From positions 34,101,635 to 34,165,634 of the forward strand of contig NC_091158.1 of NCBI RefSeq assembly GCF_040958095.1: a stretch of 64,000 nucleotides of DNA. The letters run 5' to 3'. A program made the position numbers and the translations under genes. Below the pieces are notes generated by a model. It was not told where the DNA came from and searched no databases. It saw nothing but the letters and a program-made list of their open reading frames with translations. Source of the DNA: Procambarus clarkii (lineage: Eukaryota; Arthropoda; Malacostraca; Decapoda; Cambaridae). Positions 1 through 14,169 of the stretch are shown piece after piece; position 1 is the stretch's first letter; every line of letters starts with the position of its first letter.

Positions 1-1090
1 CAACTAACTAGAGCAAAATTTATCATTGGAATTTCTAAATCGACCCATTGACGAGAAGAGGTAAGCAGAATCAGTGATAATTGTATGAATATCATTAGCC
101 AAAGGTTTATCATCCTCTCAACATGTATTCAAAATATTACTGGAATAACTTATCATAACAGAAAATTGCCCCAGACGATTCTTTGGAAGTAGAAAAAACT
201 CTCAAAATCGACTTCAGGTAAACTACAGGAAGAACATTGTTATCCAGATGTGCTTCGCTATCTACACGAACACAAAATGAACGTCGCTTGCAACGCAGCT
301 AACTCCCCAGCCTCGCCGACGACATGCACCTTCTCCAGCTGCATGAATGACAAAATTTTTTCCTAAGGCACAAATTGCTTAAGAATCTTCTTCGCTCTCA
401 TAGAACACCCGAGAAGCCTCTTTTGCTGTACGGATCACCATAATACCCTCATATCGCAACCCGAGAATCCAATTTATAACCACGACAGCTTCCGAAGCAT
501 ACCAACTCTTTCATACATATCTTTCTTTCAGTCATGAATAAGATCTCACATGAATGTTTCCCATCTCAAAGTCAAGGCCGCAACCAACTATCACCTCAAC
601 TACACCACTTGAAGATCAAGAACAACATTAAGAATATAGACGCCGGGAGTGTACCTATACCACTCAGAGACTAGTAGTAGGGACCTAAACTATGGTCAAG
701 AGAAAGGTATACTTGTTTTGTTCATTAGCTTGATATTAAGATAAATTTTAATGCATTTCAAGTTTTTATTCTCATAAAGCCATTATTAAACCTATTGAGG
801 TTGAAAGGCTCAACCCTAACATAAAACCAATAAACTTTTATTATTAATTATTATCAGCACTTCGTCCTTGCGTGAGACGAATACCAACATTATGATGTGC
901 AAACATTTATCACATTTCTTATCGTCTTTGGTTACATAAATCATGTAAATTTTGATACACATCGAACAGGATGTAACGTGTTTATCACATTCTTGTTTTA
1001 AAAACTTGTTACAGGACATTTTCTTGGTTAATCTCTATTATGCACACCATCATGTGCTGCCAAAAATTATATATTAACAGCAAATAGCAT
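1..1090. other. No recognisable feature
   Basis: AT-rich sequence. I see no convincing ORF, repeat family or RNA gene. The short ORF on the minus strand at 816-1019 has no recognisable motif and biased low-complexity composition, so it is not called. Confidence 0.5.
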
Positions 1091-1107
1091 ATATAGTGTA
1101 GGCTTTA

Positions 1108-1131
1108 CCCCTCCCCCCCCCCCCCCCACCC
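1108..1131. repeat. Poly-C tract
   Basis: An almost uninterrupted run of C, with one T near its start and one A near its end, directly visible in the sequence. Simple homopolymer whose length may be unreliable in the assembly. Confidence 0.9.
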
Positions 1132-1299
1132 ACTTCCCCAAAGTTGTGACATCAGCGAGACTGGCCAGCATGAGCATGTGAAGTGGGAAGTAATTGATGT
1201 GACTGGGACTCACGTCCCAGTCACATCAAATACCAACCACCATATCATGGATAACAGAGAATCAGTTACTGATTATTTGATTGATACATCACGTTAATG

Positions 1300-1750
1300 T
1301 GAATAGTTTTAGTAGAAGTAGTAGTTGTAGTAATTGCTGTAGAAGAAAACGTAGTAGTAAAAGTAGTATAGTAATAGTTGTAATAGTAGTTGTTGATGTG
1401 GTTATAGTAGTGGTAGTTGTTGCAGTAGTAATAGTAGTAATAGTATTAATAGTAAGGGAAGGAAATAATACGGAGAAAGTGGCAAGCCATTACAATTATC
1501 AAGCATTATAGTCGCAATTAATATTAGTAGTTATAGTAGTAGTAATATTTATAGTGGTATTAGTAGTAGCTGGAGTAGTATCGGTAGTAGTAGTGATATC
1601 AGTAATAGCTCTAATAATTAAAGAAGTCATAGGTGAAGTAGTAGTATTAGTAGAAGTAGCTGAAGTAGTACCAGTAGTAAAAGTAGTGGTAGTTGTAGCA
1701 ATAGCTGTAATAGTAGTAGCAGAAGAACCTACAGTAGTTATCATCTTCGG
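1300..1750. repeat. Degenerate (TAG/TAA/TTG)n trinucleotide repeat
   Basis: About 450 bp dominated by imperfect GTA/GTT/ATA triplets. The period of three keeps both strands open and creates V/I-rich plus-strand and T-rich minus-strand ORFs. Those translations are consequences of the repeat and are not supported as proteins. Confidence 0.8.
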
Positions 1751-2244
1751 GAGTTATTGATGATATTATTATTATATAGTTCTATTTTTTTTTATTAAAC
1801 TGTCATTCAAAATTGGTTGAAAATAAAAACTTTAGGAGCATAATATTTATTAGAACCCTCATATGTACATGAAAAAAAAGTTTAGGGAAATTTCCTAAAT
1901 TTAACCTCCTTTGTTACATAGTTATATTCGCTATGATAAATAAGAGAATGTCGTCCACGTGGCTCATGAATCCTAGCATTGCGAATGTTGTCCCATTTAC
2001 AATCAATTTACAATCAAGGAATGCACTCCAAGATCTGTTAGCTTCAAAATATTCGTCCAATATTGTTTTCATGCAAATTCATAATATTAAATTATGCAAT
2101 AAGTAGAATCATACCAGCATAATAATCGAGAAGGTTACTGAAATACGACGAATCATTATTACTTTTAAGTGTGATCATTACAAGTTAACCCGATGACTAA
2201 ATTACACACGTTTACGTAGCCTTAAACTGTGATGCCAACTAAAC
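1751..2244. other. No recognisable feature
   Basis: AT-rich intergenic-looking DNA with no ORF or repeat I recognise. Confidence 0.5.
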
Positions 2245-2715
2245 CTATTTCAAATATTTTATGTTATCAAAATTCTTATCGGAGTTTAGCATGCGACTGT
2301 CAAACGTAGGGAACATTTTAGAACTTGTAAGAATCCAGTCATTATTGTTACTGAAACATTTCGAATAATGTGGATTTCGGTCCATTAGCGGATGTACATT
2401 TAGATTCCTGTAGGTTTGGGTTGGGTGAAGTGTGCTGAGTGGAGGGAAATATGGCAGGGGCGTTAGGCTCTGGGCGATACCCATCTCCCGTCTATGGCGT
2501 TTTAAGGGAAATACATCTTCGCGGTCTACTGAGTTCAAATGTCCTTCCAGTCTCCAGCGATTTATCCACCTACACACAGTGGAGGCGCTGGTGCCTCTCT
2601 CCCTAGCAATAGCTCGAGCTGACTTTCCCTTCCTCCACAACTGTACGAAGATGACACGATCGGCCAGAGAGGTCTGAGTGCGTCCTTGTGCCCGCTCCAT
2701 GTTCCTGTTAGACAA
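2245..2715 (-). CDS. Orphan helix-turn-helix ORF (transposase-like DNA-binding domain)
   Basis: A 156-residue ORF. Residues ~17-60 read as a homeodomain-like/insertion-element HTH: a first helix (LADRVIFVQLWRKGKSA), then the recognition-helix signature ARERGTSASTVCRWINRW. Tc1/mariner, pogo and IS630-type transposases and some chromatin proteins start with this fold. After about residue 65 there is no DDE catalytic region; the rest is low-complexity and AT-rich in its codons, as if the ORF runs out of a real exon into non-coding DNA. No neighbour belongs to it. It could be the 5' fragment of a Tc1-like transposase or one exon of a split host gene. Splice signals were not resolved. Confidence 0.45.
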   Translation of the reverse strand: MSNRNMERAQGRTQTSLADRVIFVQLWRKGKSARAIARERGTSASTVCRWINRWRLEGHLNSVDREDVFPLKRHRREMGIAQSLTPLPYFPPLSTLHPTQTYRNLNVHPLMDRNPHYSKCFSNNNDWILTSSKMFPTFDSRMLNSDKNFDNIKYLK

Positions 2716-3660
<945 letters not shown>

Positions 3661-3698
3661 GTTATCGGTCCCATGGTGTAATGTATGTAGGTGTTATC
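3661..3698 (+). repeat. Partial tandem duplication of the tRNA-Gln 5' end
   Basis: The 5' end of the following tRNA (GGTCCCATGGTGTAATG) and its upstream TGTTATC occur twice, 34 bp apart, at ~3667 and 3699. The upstream copy stops after the D-arm and cannot form a tRNA. Confidence 0.8.
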
Positions 3699-3770
3699 GG
3701 TCCCATGGTGTAATGGTTAGCACCCTGGACTTTGAATCCAGAGATCCGAGTTCGAGTGTCGGTGGGACCT
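3699..3770 (+). tRNA. tRNA-Gln (TTG), probably a tRNA pseudogene or SINE head
   Basis: 72 nt that fold as a cloverleaf. The acceptor stem GGTCCCA pairs with TGGGACC. The D-arm holds an A-box-like TGGTGTAATGGTTAG. The anticodon stem CTGGA/TCCAG has loop CTTTGAA, giving anticodon TTG. The T-arm holds B-box-like GAGTTCGAGTG with one mismatch in the stem (CCGAG against GTCGG). No T4 terminator follows closely; the next bases are GTGTTTATAG. The T-stem mismatch, the missing terminator and the tandem 5' duplication argue for a pseudogene or a retroposed copy, but a functional gene is not excluded. Confidence 0.65.
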
Positions 3771-3936
3771 GTGTTTATAGCAACTCTAGAATCAGACACA
3801 GGAGAAGTAACACATTACTTCCATTACTCCTGGGTAGAGCATGTGTGTATATCCGTAAAGAGATTTATTGTGACAATACAAACATACAGCTTGAGCTGCC
3901 CCTCGATAGACTACGACAGCATCTATTCAAGCTTTA

Positions 3937-6163
<2,227 letters not shown>

Positions 6164-6179
6164 ATATATATATATATAT

Positions 6180-6555
6180 GTCGTACCTAGTAGCCAGAAC
6201 GCACTTCTCAGCCTACTATGCAAGGCCCGATTTGCCTAATAAGCCAAGTTTTCCTGAATTAATATATTTTCATAATTTTTTTCTTATGAAATGATAAAGC
6301 TAACCATTTCATTATGTATGAGGTAATTTTTTTTTATTGGAGTTAAAATAACGTAGATATATGACCGAACCTAACCAACCCTACCTAACCTATCTTTGTA
6401 GGTTAGGTTAGGTTAGGTAGCCGAAAAACTTAGGTTAGGTTAGGTTAGGTAGGTTAGGTAGTCGAAAAAACATTAATTCCTGAAAACTTGGCTTATTAGG
6501 CAAATCGGGCCTTGCATAGTCGGCTGAGAAGTACGTTCTGGCTACTAGGTACAAC
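6180..6555 (-). mobile_element. TTAGG-carrying TIR element, copy T3
   Basis: Full-length (376 bp), separated from T2 by only ~16 bp of AT repeat. The right tip has decayed to GGTACAAC. It carries two TTAGG blocks beyond the spacer. Confidence 0.85.
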
Positions 6556-6567
6556 ATATATATATAT

Positions 6568-7264
6568 TGTGACGATAATCTCCTTCAAGAGATTGAGCCT
6601 GCTCTTCCCTAAAAAATACGTCTCTACAAATCTATATACAACTACTATGTAAGAAATATTCAACAACGACAACAACACCAGCAAGGTTTGCCAGAGCGCA
6701 AAACGTATGCAGCCAGGAACACCTGCTCCACCTCAAACCGCCAAACTACCTGTCTTGTCGCCGGCTCCTCGCTGATTGGCTGTGGGTCCAGCTGCAACTG
6801 CACTCTACCCACCATACTACTTGATGTCTGGGGCCGCCACGACCTCAGTCTTCAGAATATCCCGTGCTTTCGACAAGTTAACACGTCTCGTTGGTAGACT
6901 AAGCCCCAGGCTTACGTGTACTAAGAGAGGTGGCAGCTTGAAGCCAATATTCCTGCACCTATTTACTTTGTTTGCCACACACTTGTTATTTGTTCACTTG
7001 TCTTAACGTAACTTTTCATTTTGCCATTTGATTATTCTTATTACTTTGATTGATTTTATTATACGAATTTGTATGTCCATTTTATTCAAGTTTTGCTTTC
7101 TTTAACGTAATTAAAATTTCATTGTTAAAATTTACTTGTGTTTTGTGTGTCTTCTCCTTACCTTACCACAGACGAAGTTCCAGATTTTCTATTTTTTTTT
7201 CTATATGTGACGAGGCCATACCCCTAGCTTTTGAACAGCCGAACACCAACGCATTACCGTCACA
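6568..7264 (+). mobile_element. Solo LTR related to the 11.2-18.3 kb retrotransposon
   Basis: Begins TGTGACGATAATCTCCTTCA and ends ATTACCGTCACA, the same termini as the two LTRs at 11236 and 17570. It shares interior landmarks in the same order: GATTGGCTG, GGTAGACTAAGCCCC, GTGTACTAAGAGAGGTGGCAG, TAATTAAAATTTCATTG, and TTACCTTACCACAGAC. It is clearly diverged from both, with several indels, so it comes from a related subfamily or is an older insertion. It sits in an AT tract. The bases after it (TATTATATGGG) weakly resemble the start of the internal region, but no internal domain follows. Confidence 0.8.
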
Positions 7265-7273
7265 TATTATATG

Positions 7274-7275
<2 letters not shown>

Positions 7276-7324
<49 letters not shown>
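7276..7324. repeat. (AT)n microsatellite
   Basis: AT tract between the solo LTR and TIR element T4. Confidence 0.95.
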
Positions 7325-7818
<494 letters not shown>

Positions 7819-8189
7819 TCCTTTTGTCTGGTCGTGATGGTCAAGCGGATTAAGGCGTCCCTGTACATACCAGTTGCGTTGCTCCTGGCAGTATGGGTTC
7901 GAGTCACTTCTGGGGTGTGAGTTTTCAGTTGTATATAGTCCTGGGGACCATTCAGGCTTGTTTGCATTTGTGTTCCTCACGTGTGCCCCAAAGAATGAGG
8001 TGATTTGATAAAATGCTATGCCCAAGATTACCATCCGAGTGCCGGCGGGGAAGTGGTTCAAATAGCTTCGGCTATCACTTCCTTTTGTCCGGTCGTGATG
8101 GTCAAGCGGATTAAGGCGTCCCTGTACATACCAGTTGCTTTGCTCCTGGCAGTATGGGTTCGAGTCACTTCTGGGGTGTGAGTTTTCAG
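7819..8189 (+). repeat. tRNA-derived SINE, 1.4 tandem units (Leu-like head)
   Basis: One full unit (~7819-8079) and the first ~110 bp of a second. Each starts with a pol III promoter-like head: A-box-like TGGTCAAGCGGATTAAGG and B-box GGGTTCGAGTC about 50 bp later. The body contains CCATTCAGGCTTG and GCCCCAAAGAATGAGG. It is the same family as the array at 32706-34783. The D-arm resembles tRNA-Leu. The second unit ends in (AT)n. Confidence 0.8.
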
Positions 8190-8251
<62 letters not shown>

Positions 8252-8263
8252 GTATATATATAT
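8190..8263. repeat. (AT)n microsatellite
   Basis: AT tract that is the boundary between the SINE and the 3' end of RLE-LINE copy L2. Confidence 0.95.
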
Positions 8264-8493
8264 AGGGGGGTACCACCTCTGGTGCAATTATAGGGACCCA
8301 CAGCCTCAAAGAAGGGAACACAGCATTCAGGGAAAAACTTGCCATTTAACTCTGAATACGTAAGAGTGTTCGCTTCTCCTATTACCCCCCTTTTTTATGG
8401 TATACACTTTATTATGCAAGGTTATACAGTTATATATCTGATTTTATACAAAAAATGAACATTAAGAGGACACAAGAAAAAGTTTGCTTCCTA

Positions 8494-9290
8494 GAGGCTG
8501 TAGATTTCCTCGAACTCCTCCGACGGCGAGCAGGAACCGAGGATGCAGCAGGCATTTCCCCTCTGGATCGCGACACTGAGGCGCTGAAAGAGAAAACTTA
8601 CCACTCTTGAGTCTCTTGTGATGTCAATGAGCTTGGAACCAAGATCCTTAAGAAACCTTCTTGCACTCTCTCTCCCCATGGGCCTAGGCTCTCAGACCCT
8701 ATTGGAACGAAGTTGTACCGATGATCTAATTGCCTGTACTTGACTGACTTGTGTCTTTTTCTGTGTGTCGCCGCGGCTCCTGCTGTGCCCGCAGAGAGGT
8801 TGATGTATGTGGTTGCCAGGGTGGATACACAAGTATAGTCCCATGCCAACTGTCTGCCACCCTTCCACGGACGCAGTGTGCTTCCGTCTGGTCGGCCGGC
8901 AAAGCTAACAGAATCACGGTTCAGTAGGTTGTGGGGCTCTTTCTCCGCTGGACACTGAGCAGAGGCAAGGCTTCTTTTAATAATTTCATTGACTTCGTCG
9001 TGTCTAGTGTGCCAACCACCAGATTTTCCACAGTGCAGGCCATGCAGTCCATATTCGTCAGCATCTGTCTCACAGCAAATACACCTATGAACAGTGTGGA
9101 TAGGGGCAGCAAGGCGGAGAGCGACTGCAATACGCAGCTCCTGCGGATCAAGACGTGTGCCTGTCGCAGACATGGGGACTGCCAAAAGGAAGTCCCCTGC
9201 ATGGGGAGCCTGCACAGCTGTGAAACCTGCACGATCACTGGGGGTTGTTGCTGCCTCCAGCAAAGCTGTGGCTTCTTTGTCTACAATGGG
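8494..9290 (-). pseudogene. RLE-LINE C-terminal Cys/His cluster, PD-(D/E)XK-like endonuclease and tail domain
   Basis: Minus-strand frames 9263-8598 and 8679-8491 cover one continuous region. A Cys/His cluster HRCICCETDADEYGLHGLHC is followed by GGWHTRHDEVN. Then come FAGRPDG and, 14 residues later, QLAWDYTC: the RPD...D spacing expected of a restriction-like nuclease core. The final domain contains PIGSESLGPWGERV, FLFQRLSVAIQRGNACC and ends EEFEEIYSL. A frameshift near 8640 separates the last two blocks. The PD-D/ExK assignment rests on motif spacing and the position after RT; a profile search is needed. Confidence 0.6.
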
Positions 9291-10049
9291 GCTGTCCGAA
9301 CTGGATTATTTCTTGGCTTTCGGTATGGCTGGTCTGAGTTCTGGGTCTTCCATGGCACCCCATTTCGTGTCGCATTCCATGTAGTGGGGGATCCTGTATC
9401 CCCGCTACATCACTCAGGGTGTCAGGTAGAATTTCCTTAACCAGATCATCTGATGCTGAGGGGGAAGACAGGACGGCTGAGACAACAATTTGGGTGGTGG
9501 TGCGGACATCCAAGCCACCGAGCCTAACAGGAAGACTGGCTTGTTTTCGCTGGCATTCGTCGAGAGAGAGGTTAACAACTTTTTCCAGCATGGTCTTTAG
9601 TAAGAGGTCATACTCTTCAAGCTTTCGGCTGTCGTAAGATGGGGCGTACCTCAAAAAGTAGGTTACCCTCGGAAGGGATAGGCATTTGGTGAGGAGATAA
9701 AAAGCATCGTGGCCATTGACGTCACCTATTCTGTCTTCCATCCTCCTAGGGTCAGCGATTTTCTTGTCAAGAATCTCGTCAATGGCGTTAGTCCCGAGTG
9801 AGGCTCCAAGGAGGGTGCTGTTCTCGGCCCTAATGACATGGGCTCCATGCAAGGCAGAACTTATTCTAGCTACGATGTCTGGGTTGGAGGAGACTACTTC
9901 ACACTTGGAACGGTTCAGACGAGATCCAGGCTTATTTCTTGCTCCCTTATTTTCCTGATATCTACCAAGAGGTGGTCTACGGTGCCAGCTATAATGCCAT
10001 AATCCAAAAACCAGTTGTTGAACTCGCTGGACAAGCTTTCGGTGCAACT
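9235..10049 (-). pseudogene. RLE-LINE reverse transcriptase, 3' half
   Basis: Minus strand 10098-9235. After the MITE the RT continues in a second frame with WFLDYG (motif C, usually FLDDG in this family), then KPGSRLNRSKCEVV (motif D region), then the thumb-like STLLGASLG, YLLTKCLSLPRVTYFLR and LPVRLGGLDVRT. The second catalytic Asp of motif C is TAT (Tyr) at 9999-10001. At least one frameshift (near 9945) and a disrupted end near 9400 make it non-functional. The copy at 52411-53427 is homologous to the downstream part. Confidence 0.7.
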
Positions 10050-10428
10050 CGTTCTCGCACTTTCGTACAGTCAATATTGACTTTATAAATAAGCGCATGT
10101 GACATACTAATTTATTGTGAATATTTTAGTTTACCTTGAACAGCTTCATAGAAAACACCGACCTTACCTAACCATCTTAGTATGTTAAGATAAGCATCTT
10201 ATGGCTTCGTAATTACAATTATTACTTAACCTACACCTATAATAGGTTAAGTAATAATTGTTATTAAGAAGAAATAAGGTGCTTATCTCAATATACTAGA
10301 AAGGTTAGGTAAGGTGGGTGTTTTTTATGAAGCTTTTCGAGGTAAACTAAAATTTTCACAATAAATTAGTATGTCACATATGCACTTATTTAATTAGTCA
10401 ATATTGATTGTACGAAAGTGCGAGAACG
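10050..10428. mobile_element. Near-palindromic MITE inserted in the RLE-LINE
   Basis: Long TIRs start CGTTCTCGCACTTTCGTACA at the left and end with the inverse at the right. Matching continues through TCAATATTGACT, GTGACATACTAATTTATTGTG and TTTTAGTTTACCT, at least 110 bp per side. Even the centre (GGTTAAGTAATAATTG) is inverted relative to TTATTACTTAACC, so the whole ~379 bp can fold on itself. No ORF. It separates two RT motif blocks of one LINE, so it is a younger insertion. A clear target-site duplication is not visible. Confidence 0.8.

Positions 10429-11145
<717 letters not shown>

Positions 11146-11235
<90 letters not shown>
11146..11235. repeat. (AT)n microsatellite, target of the LTR element
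   Basis: AT tract immediately left of the 5' LTR. The four bases ATAT flank the element on both sides. This fits a 4-bp target-site duplication but is uninformative inside (AT)n. Confidence 0.95.
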
Positions 11236-11238
<3 letters not shown>

Positions 11239-11956
11239 GACGATAATCTCTTTCAAGAGAGATTGAGTCTGCTCTTCCCTATATCATTCACGTCATTTTA
11301 CAAGTACAAGATACTATATTGAAGATACGTCCACCAGTATCACAAAACGTTTTGCCCAGGAAGCAAAGCGTACCTGGCACCACCCGACACGCCGGCTCCC
11401 CGCCCGCCGTCAACGAGCAAACTACCCATTCTCCGCCTGCCTGCTCCTGATTGGCTGGTGTATCGCCGACAACACCTGCAATAGCACTCACGCCCCCTAC
11501 CTGAGTCGACGTCTGGGCCAGCTCACACCGTACTCCTCAGTATATATCTGTGCTCTCAGAAGTTGACATCTCTCTCTGGTAGACTAAGCCCTGGCTGTCG
11601 TGTACTAAGGAAGGTGGCAGCTTTAGCCAGTATTCTCAGCACCTGATTATCATTATTATTGTCATGCACTTCATTTTATTTTAGAGTAAATTTCACACCT
11701 ATTAATTATTCATGTTCTTTTGTTTGTTGACTTGTTTTGAATTTTACGTAAGCCAAGGGATTGTCTTTGTTCATATCTTGTTTTCTAAAGTAATTAAAAT
11801 TTCATTGTTTATATTTTGTGTTTTGTGTGTCTTCCCATTACCTTACCACAGACAAACAGGCAAGCAGTCTCTTTCTTTTCTGTAAATGTGACAAGACATT
11901 GCCACCTGCCATTGGAGGACTGCCGAACATCAACACTCCAACACTTTACCGTCACA
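11236..11956 (+). repeat. 5' LTR (721 bp)
   Basis: Starts TGTGACGATAATCTCTTTCA and ends TTTACCGTCACA, a TG...CA LTR with short inverted tips TGTGACG/CGTCACA. The partner is 17570-18287. It contains a CG-rich segment with CCGCCTGCCTGCTCC and an AT-rich 3' half. The promoter and polyadenylation sites are presumably inside but not resolved. Confidence 0.92.
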
Positions 11957-11961
11957 TTTTA

Positions 11962-11980
11962 TGGGGGCCTGTCCAAGGAG
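11962..11980 (+). promoter_or_regulatory. Primer binding site, tRNA-Pro-like
   Basis: TGGGGGCCTGTCCAAGGAG begins 5 nt after the 5' LTR. It shares TGGGGGC and TCC at matching positions with the complement of a tRNA-Pro 3' end (with CCA), but the intervening and distal bases differ. The location is as expected for minus-strand priming; the tRNA identity is tentative. Confidence 0.5.
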
Positions 11981-12868
11981 CTTCACTCAGGTTCTAGTGC
12001 CAGACCTTAAATTTGTGGTAAGCGTACTTGGCTTTAGTAAAGTAGCTTTTCACTATTTTCAATATTCAATTTGATTTTCATATGGTGCTGTGTGTATTGT
12101 GCATTCCGAGAGTAGCATATGGTGAGTGTGAGACAACTTTGGATTACGTGGTGACTGTAGGCCTCAGTCATTCTCTTAATTGGTCATCTCTCCCTCCGTG
12201 TTATTACTCGTGTTTACCATCTTTTGTCCCTAGGATATTTATCATATTTTCGGCAGATCATCATATTGGTACCCTGGTACTGTGGTCTGTCCCCGGGTCA
12301 AGAGCACCTAATCTTCTGCATTCCGACGGTAGGAGGCTAAAGATGGCCATATTTCCTCTAACACGAACTTTAGTTGCTGAATTGGGACCTCAGCAGCAGT
12401 TCTCGTCACCAGTTGACACCTCGCACCCCTACACGTCGGTCAGAGATGAAGATATTTACCTAGGTAGGGAATTAGCTTTCTTTTTTTCAGAGCACAAAAG
12501 TTCGCTAATTCTGTAAGTATCATATTTCATTTCAGTGGGAAAAACTTGCTTATGTCCTATAGAGACTCGGCAAGGTATGCCTACATTCTTGGACTACCTA
12601 ATTCACTTTTGAGGCAATTAAATGTTTCATTTGTTTTAGAAACTCAGTTTCGCTTATTTAGTAGGATTTTCTTGCCCTTATCCTCTTACATAGAGTACCG
12701 GGTACAAGATTTCCTGCGATCTTGAGTTATTAATCATTTACCATCTTGAAATTAACATTAATTGTTAACGGTTCCACAGGATAGGTACCAGTTGGAACGT
12801 TGTCCTGTTTCTGACGTTAACCATATCACAACAGTATATTCGTTGTACATTTATTTGCTAATTTCACC
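11981..12868 (+). other. Leader between primer site and gag
   Basis: About 890 bp without a recognisable protein domain. A 144-codon ORF at 12082-12516 has no Gag-like features and is not called. Packaging signals would be expected here but cannot be identified by eye. Confidence 0.5.
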
Positions 12869-14150
12869 ATGTTTCGTCTCCAAGCTTTCCGTGCAGATCC
12901 AGCAGGTGAAATAGGGAACTTAAGTCGTGCCAAGAGGATCGAGTTACAAACTCTTGCACATGAGTATCAACTAGATGTTCCCCATAGAGCCAACAAAAAT
13001 GAATTGCATAACATGTTACTGGATTATCTCTTAGAGGAAGGTAAGATTGACTCTGAAACTCACGAAACTTACTCTATTGCAGATAAACCTGATTTGGCAA
13101 CGATGAAACTCAAACTAGAACTTGCCAAGATCGAGAGAGAACAACAAAAGGAAGCAGCTGCTATACGAAAGGAAGAAAAAGAACGAGAAGCTGCCCTGGC
13201 AAAAGAAGCTCTACAACTGAGGAAAGAGGAAGCCGCCTTGAGGAAAGAAGAACAGGAACGTGAAATCGCCCTCAAGGAACGTGAAACTGCAATACTCCGT
13301 GAGCGTGAGAGAGTACAGCTTGAAGCAAAACATCGTCACCTGGAGATGCAACGCGAGCATGACAAACAATAAGCTGCTATGGCTATGGAATGTCGTCAAC
13401 AAGAATTCGCGTTGGACACTACACACCTCACTCAACGCCAGCAAGCTACCGCCAGTCTTCCAGTAAGTTTCAATATCTCCCATGCAAGTTAGTTAATGCC
13501 ACCATTTGTAGAGACAGAAATCGACGTATTTTTTACCACCTTTGAGACCCTTGCTAATCAACTTAGTTGGCCTGCCGACCAATGGGCTACCCTTCTCAGA
13601 GTACATCTCACAGGTAGAGCTGCAGTTACACTCAGTACTTTGGCGTCTGAGAATGACTACCAGACCCTGAAGCAAGCAGTGTTGGACGCCTACCTTCTCT
13701 CCACCGAAAGCTACCGAAGAAAATTCCGTGACCACCTAAAGGCAAGTACCACCACCTTTCTAGAATTACCAAAAGGAGATATTTTATGAAATGGCTGGAA
13801 GCAGCACATGTCTCTACCATTGCAGAACTCGTCAACCTCATGCTAGTTGAAGAATTCTTGAGGCGTGTGCCGCCTCCTGTCCGTTTATATTTAGCAGATA
13901 AAGAAGAAACCGACTACCTAAAGTGTGCCAAGTCGGCTGACACCTACAGCCTCATCCACCGGCTGACACCAGAACCATCCTCCAGTAAGAAGTCTTCGTA
14001 CAGTTACGAGAAAGTGAGTACCGATCAAGCTGGCTCGCAATTGTACTGTAAGTATTGTAGACTCTATGGACATACCATAGATAAATGTGGTAAGTCTCAA
14101 TACAAAGGTAATACTGAATCCACTAAACCCAAACAGACTCCTCCTAAGTC
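12869..14150 (+). pseudogene. gag: Gag: SAP-like N-terminus, coiled coil, SCAN-like capsid, CCHC knuckle
   Basis: ATG 12869 opens a 167-codon stretch: residues ~18-58 resemble a SAP helix-loop-helix (SRAKRIELQTLAHEYQLD), then a K/E/R-rich coiled coil (~85-167). An in-frame TAA at 13370 and TAG at 13490 interrupt it; the same frame resumes with PPFVETEIDVFFTTFE. The capsid region then has AYLLSTESYRRKFR and, after a one-base frameshift near 13770-13789, LMLVEEFLRRVPPPVRLYL. These two signatures match the two halves of the SCAN fold. The zinc knuckle CKYCRLYGHTIDKC (CX2CX4HX4C) follows at 14046-14087. The frameshift lies inside the capsid domain, so it is decay and not programmed recoding. Confidence 0.8.
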
Positions 14151-14169
14151 CGGTAAGCCTGTGATGAAT

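Noticed and set aside
1281..1760. V/I-rich and T-rich ORFs that resemble membrane proteins
   Set aside because: Product of an imperfect trinucleotide repeat; no start context or conserved motif.
12082..12516. 144-codon ORF in the LTR-element leader as an extra gene
   Set aside because: No Gag, Env or other motif; Gag clearly starts at 12869.
13786..13789. ATGA overlap between the two gag ORFs as programmed translational coupling
   Set aside because: The break falls inside the SCAN-like capsid domain, so it is better explained as a single-base indel in a decayed copy.
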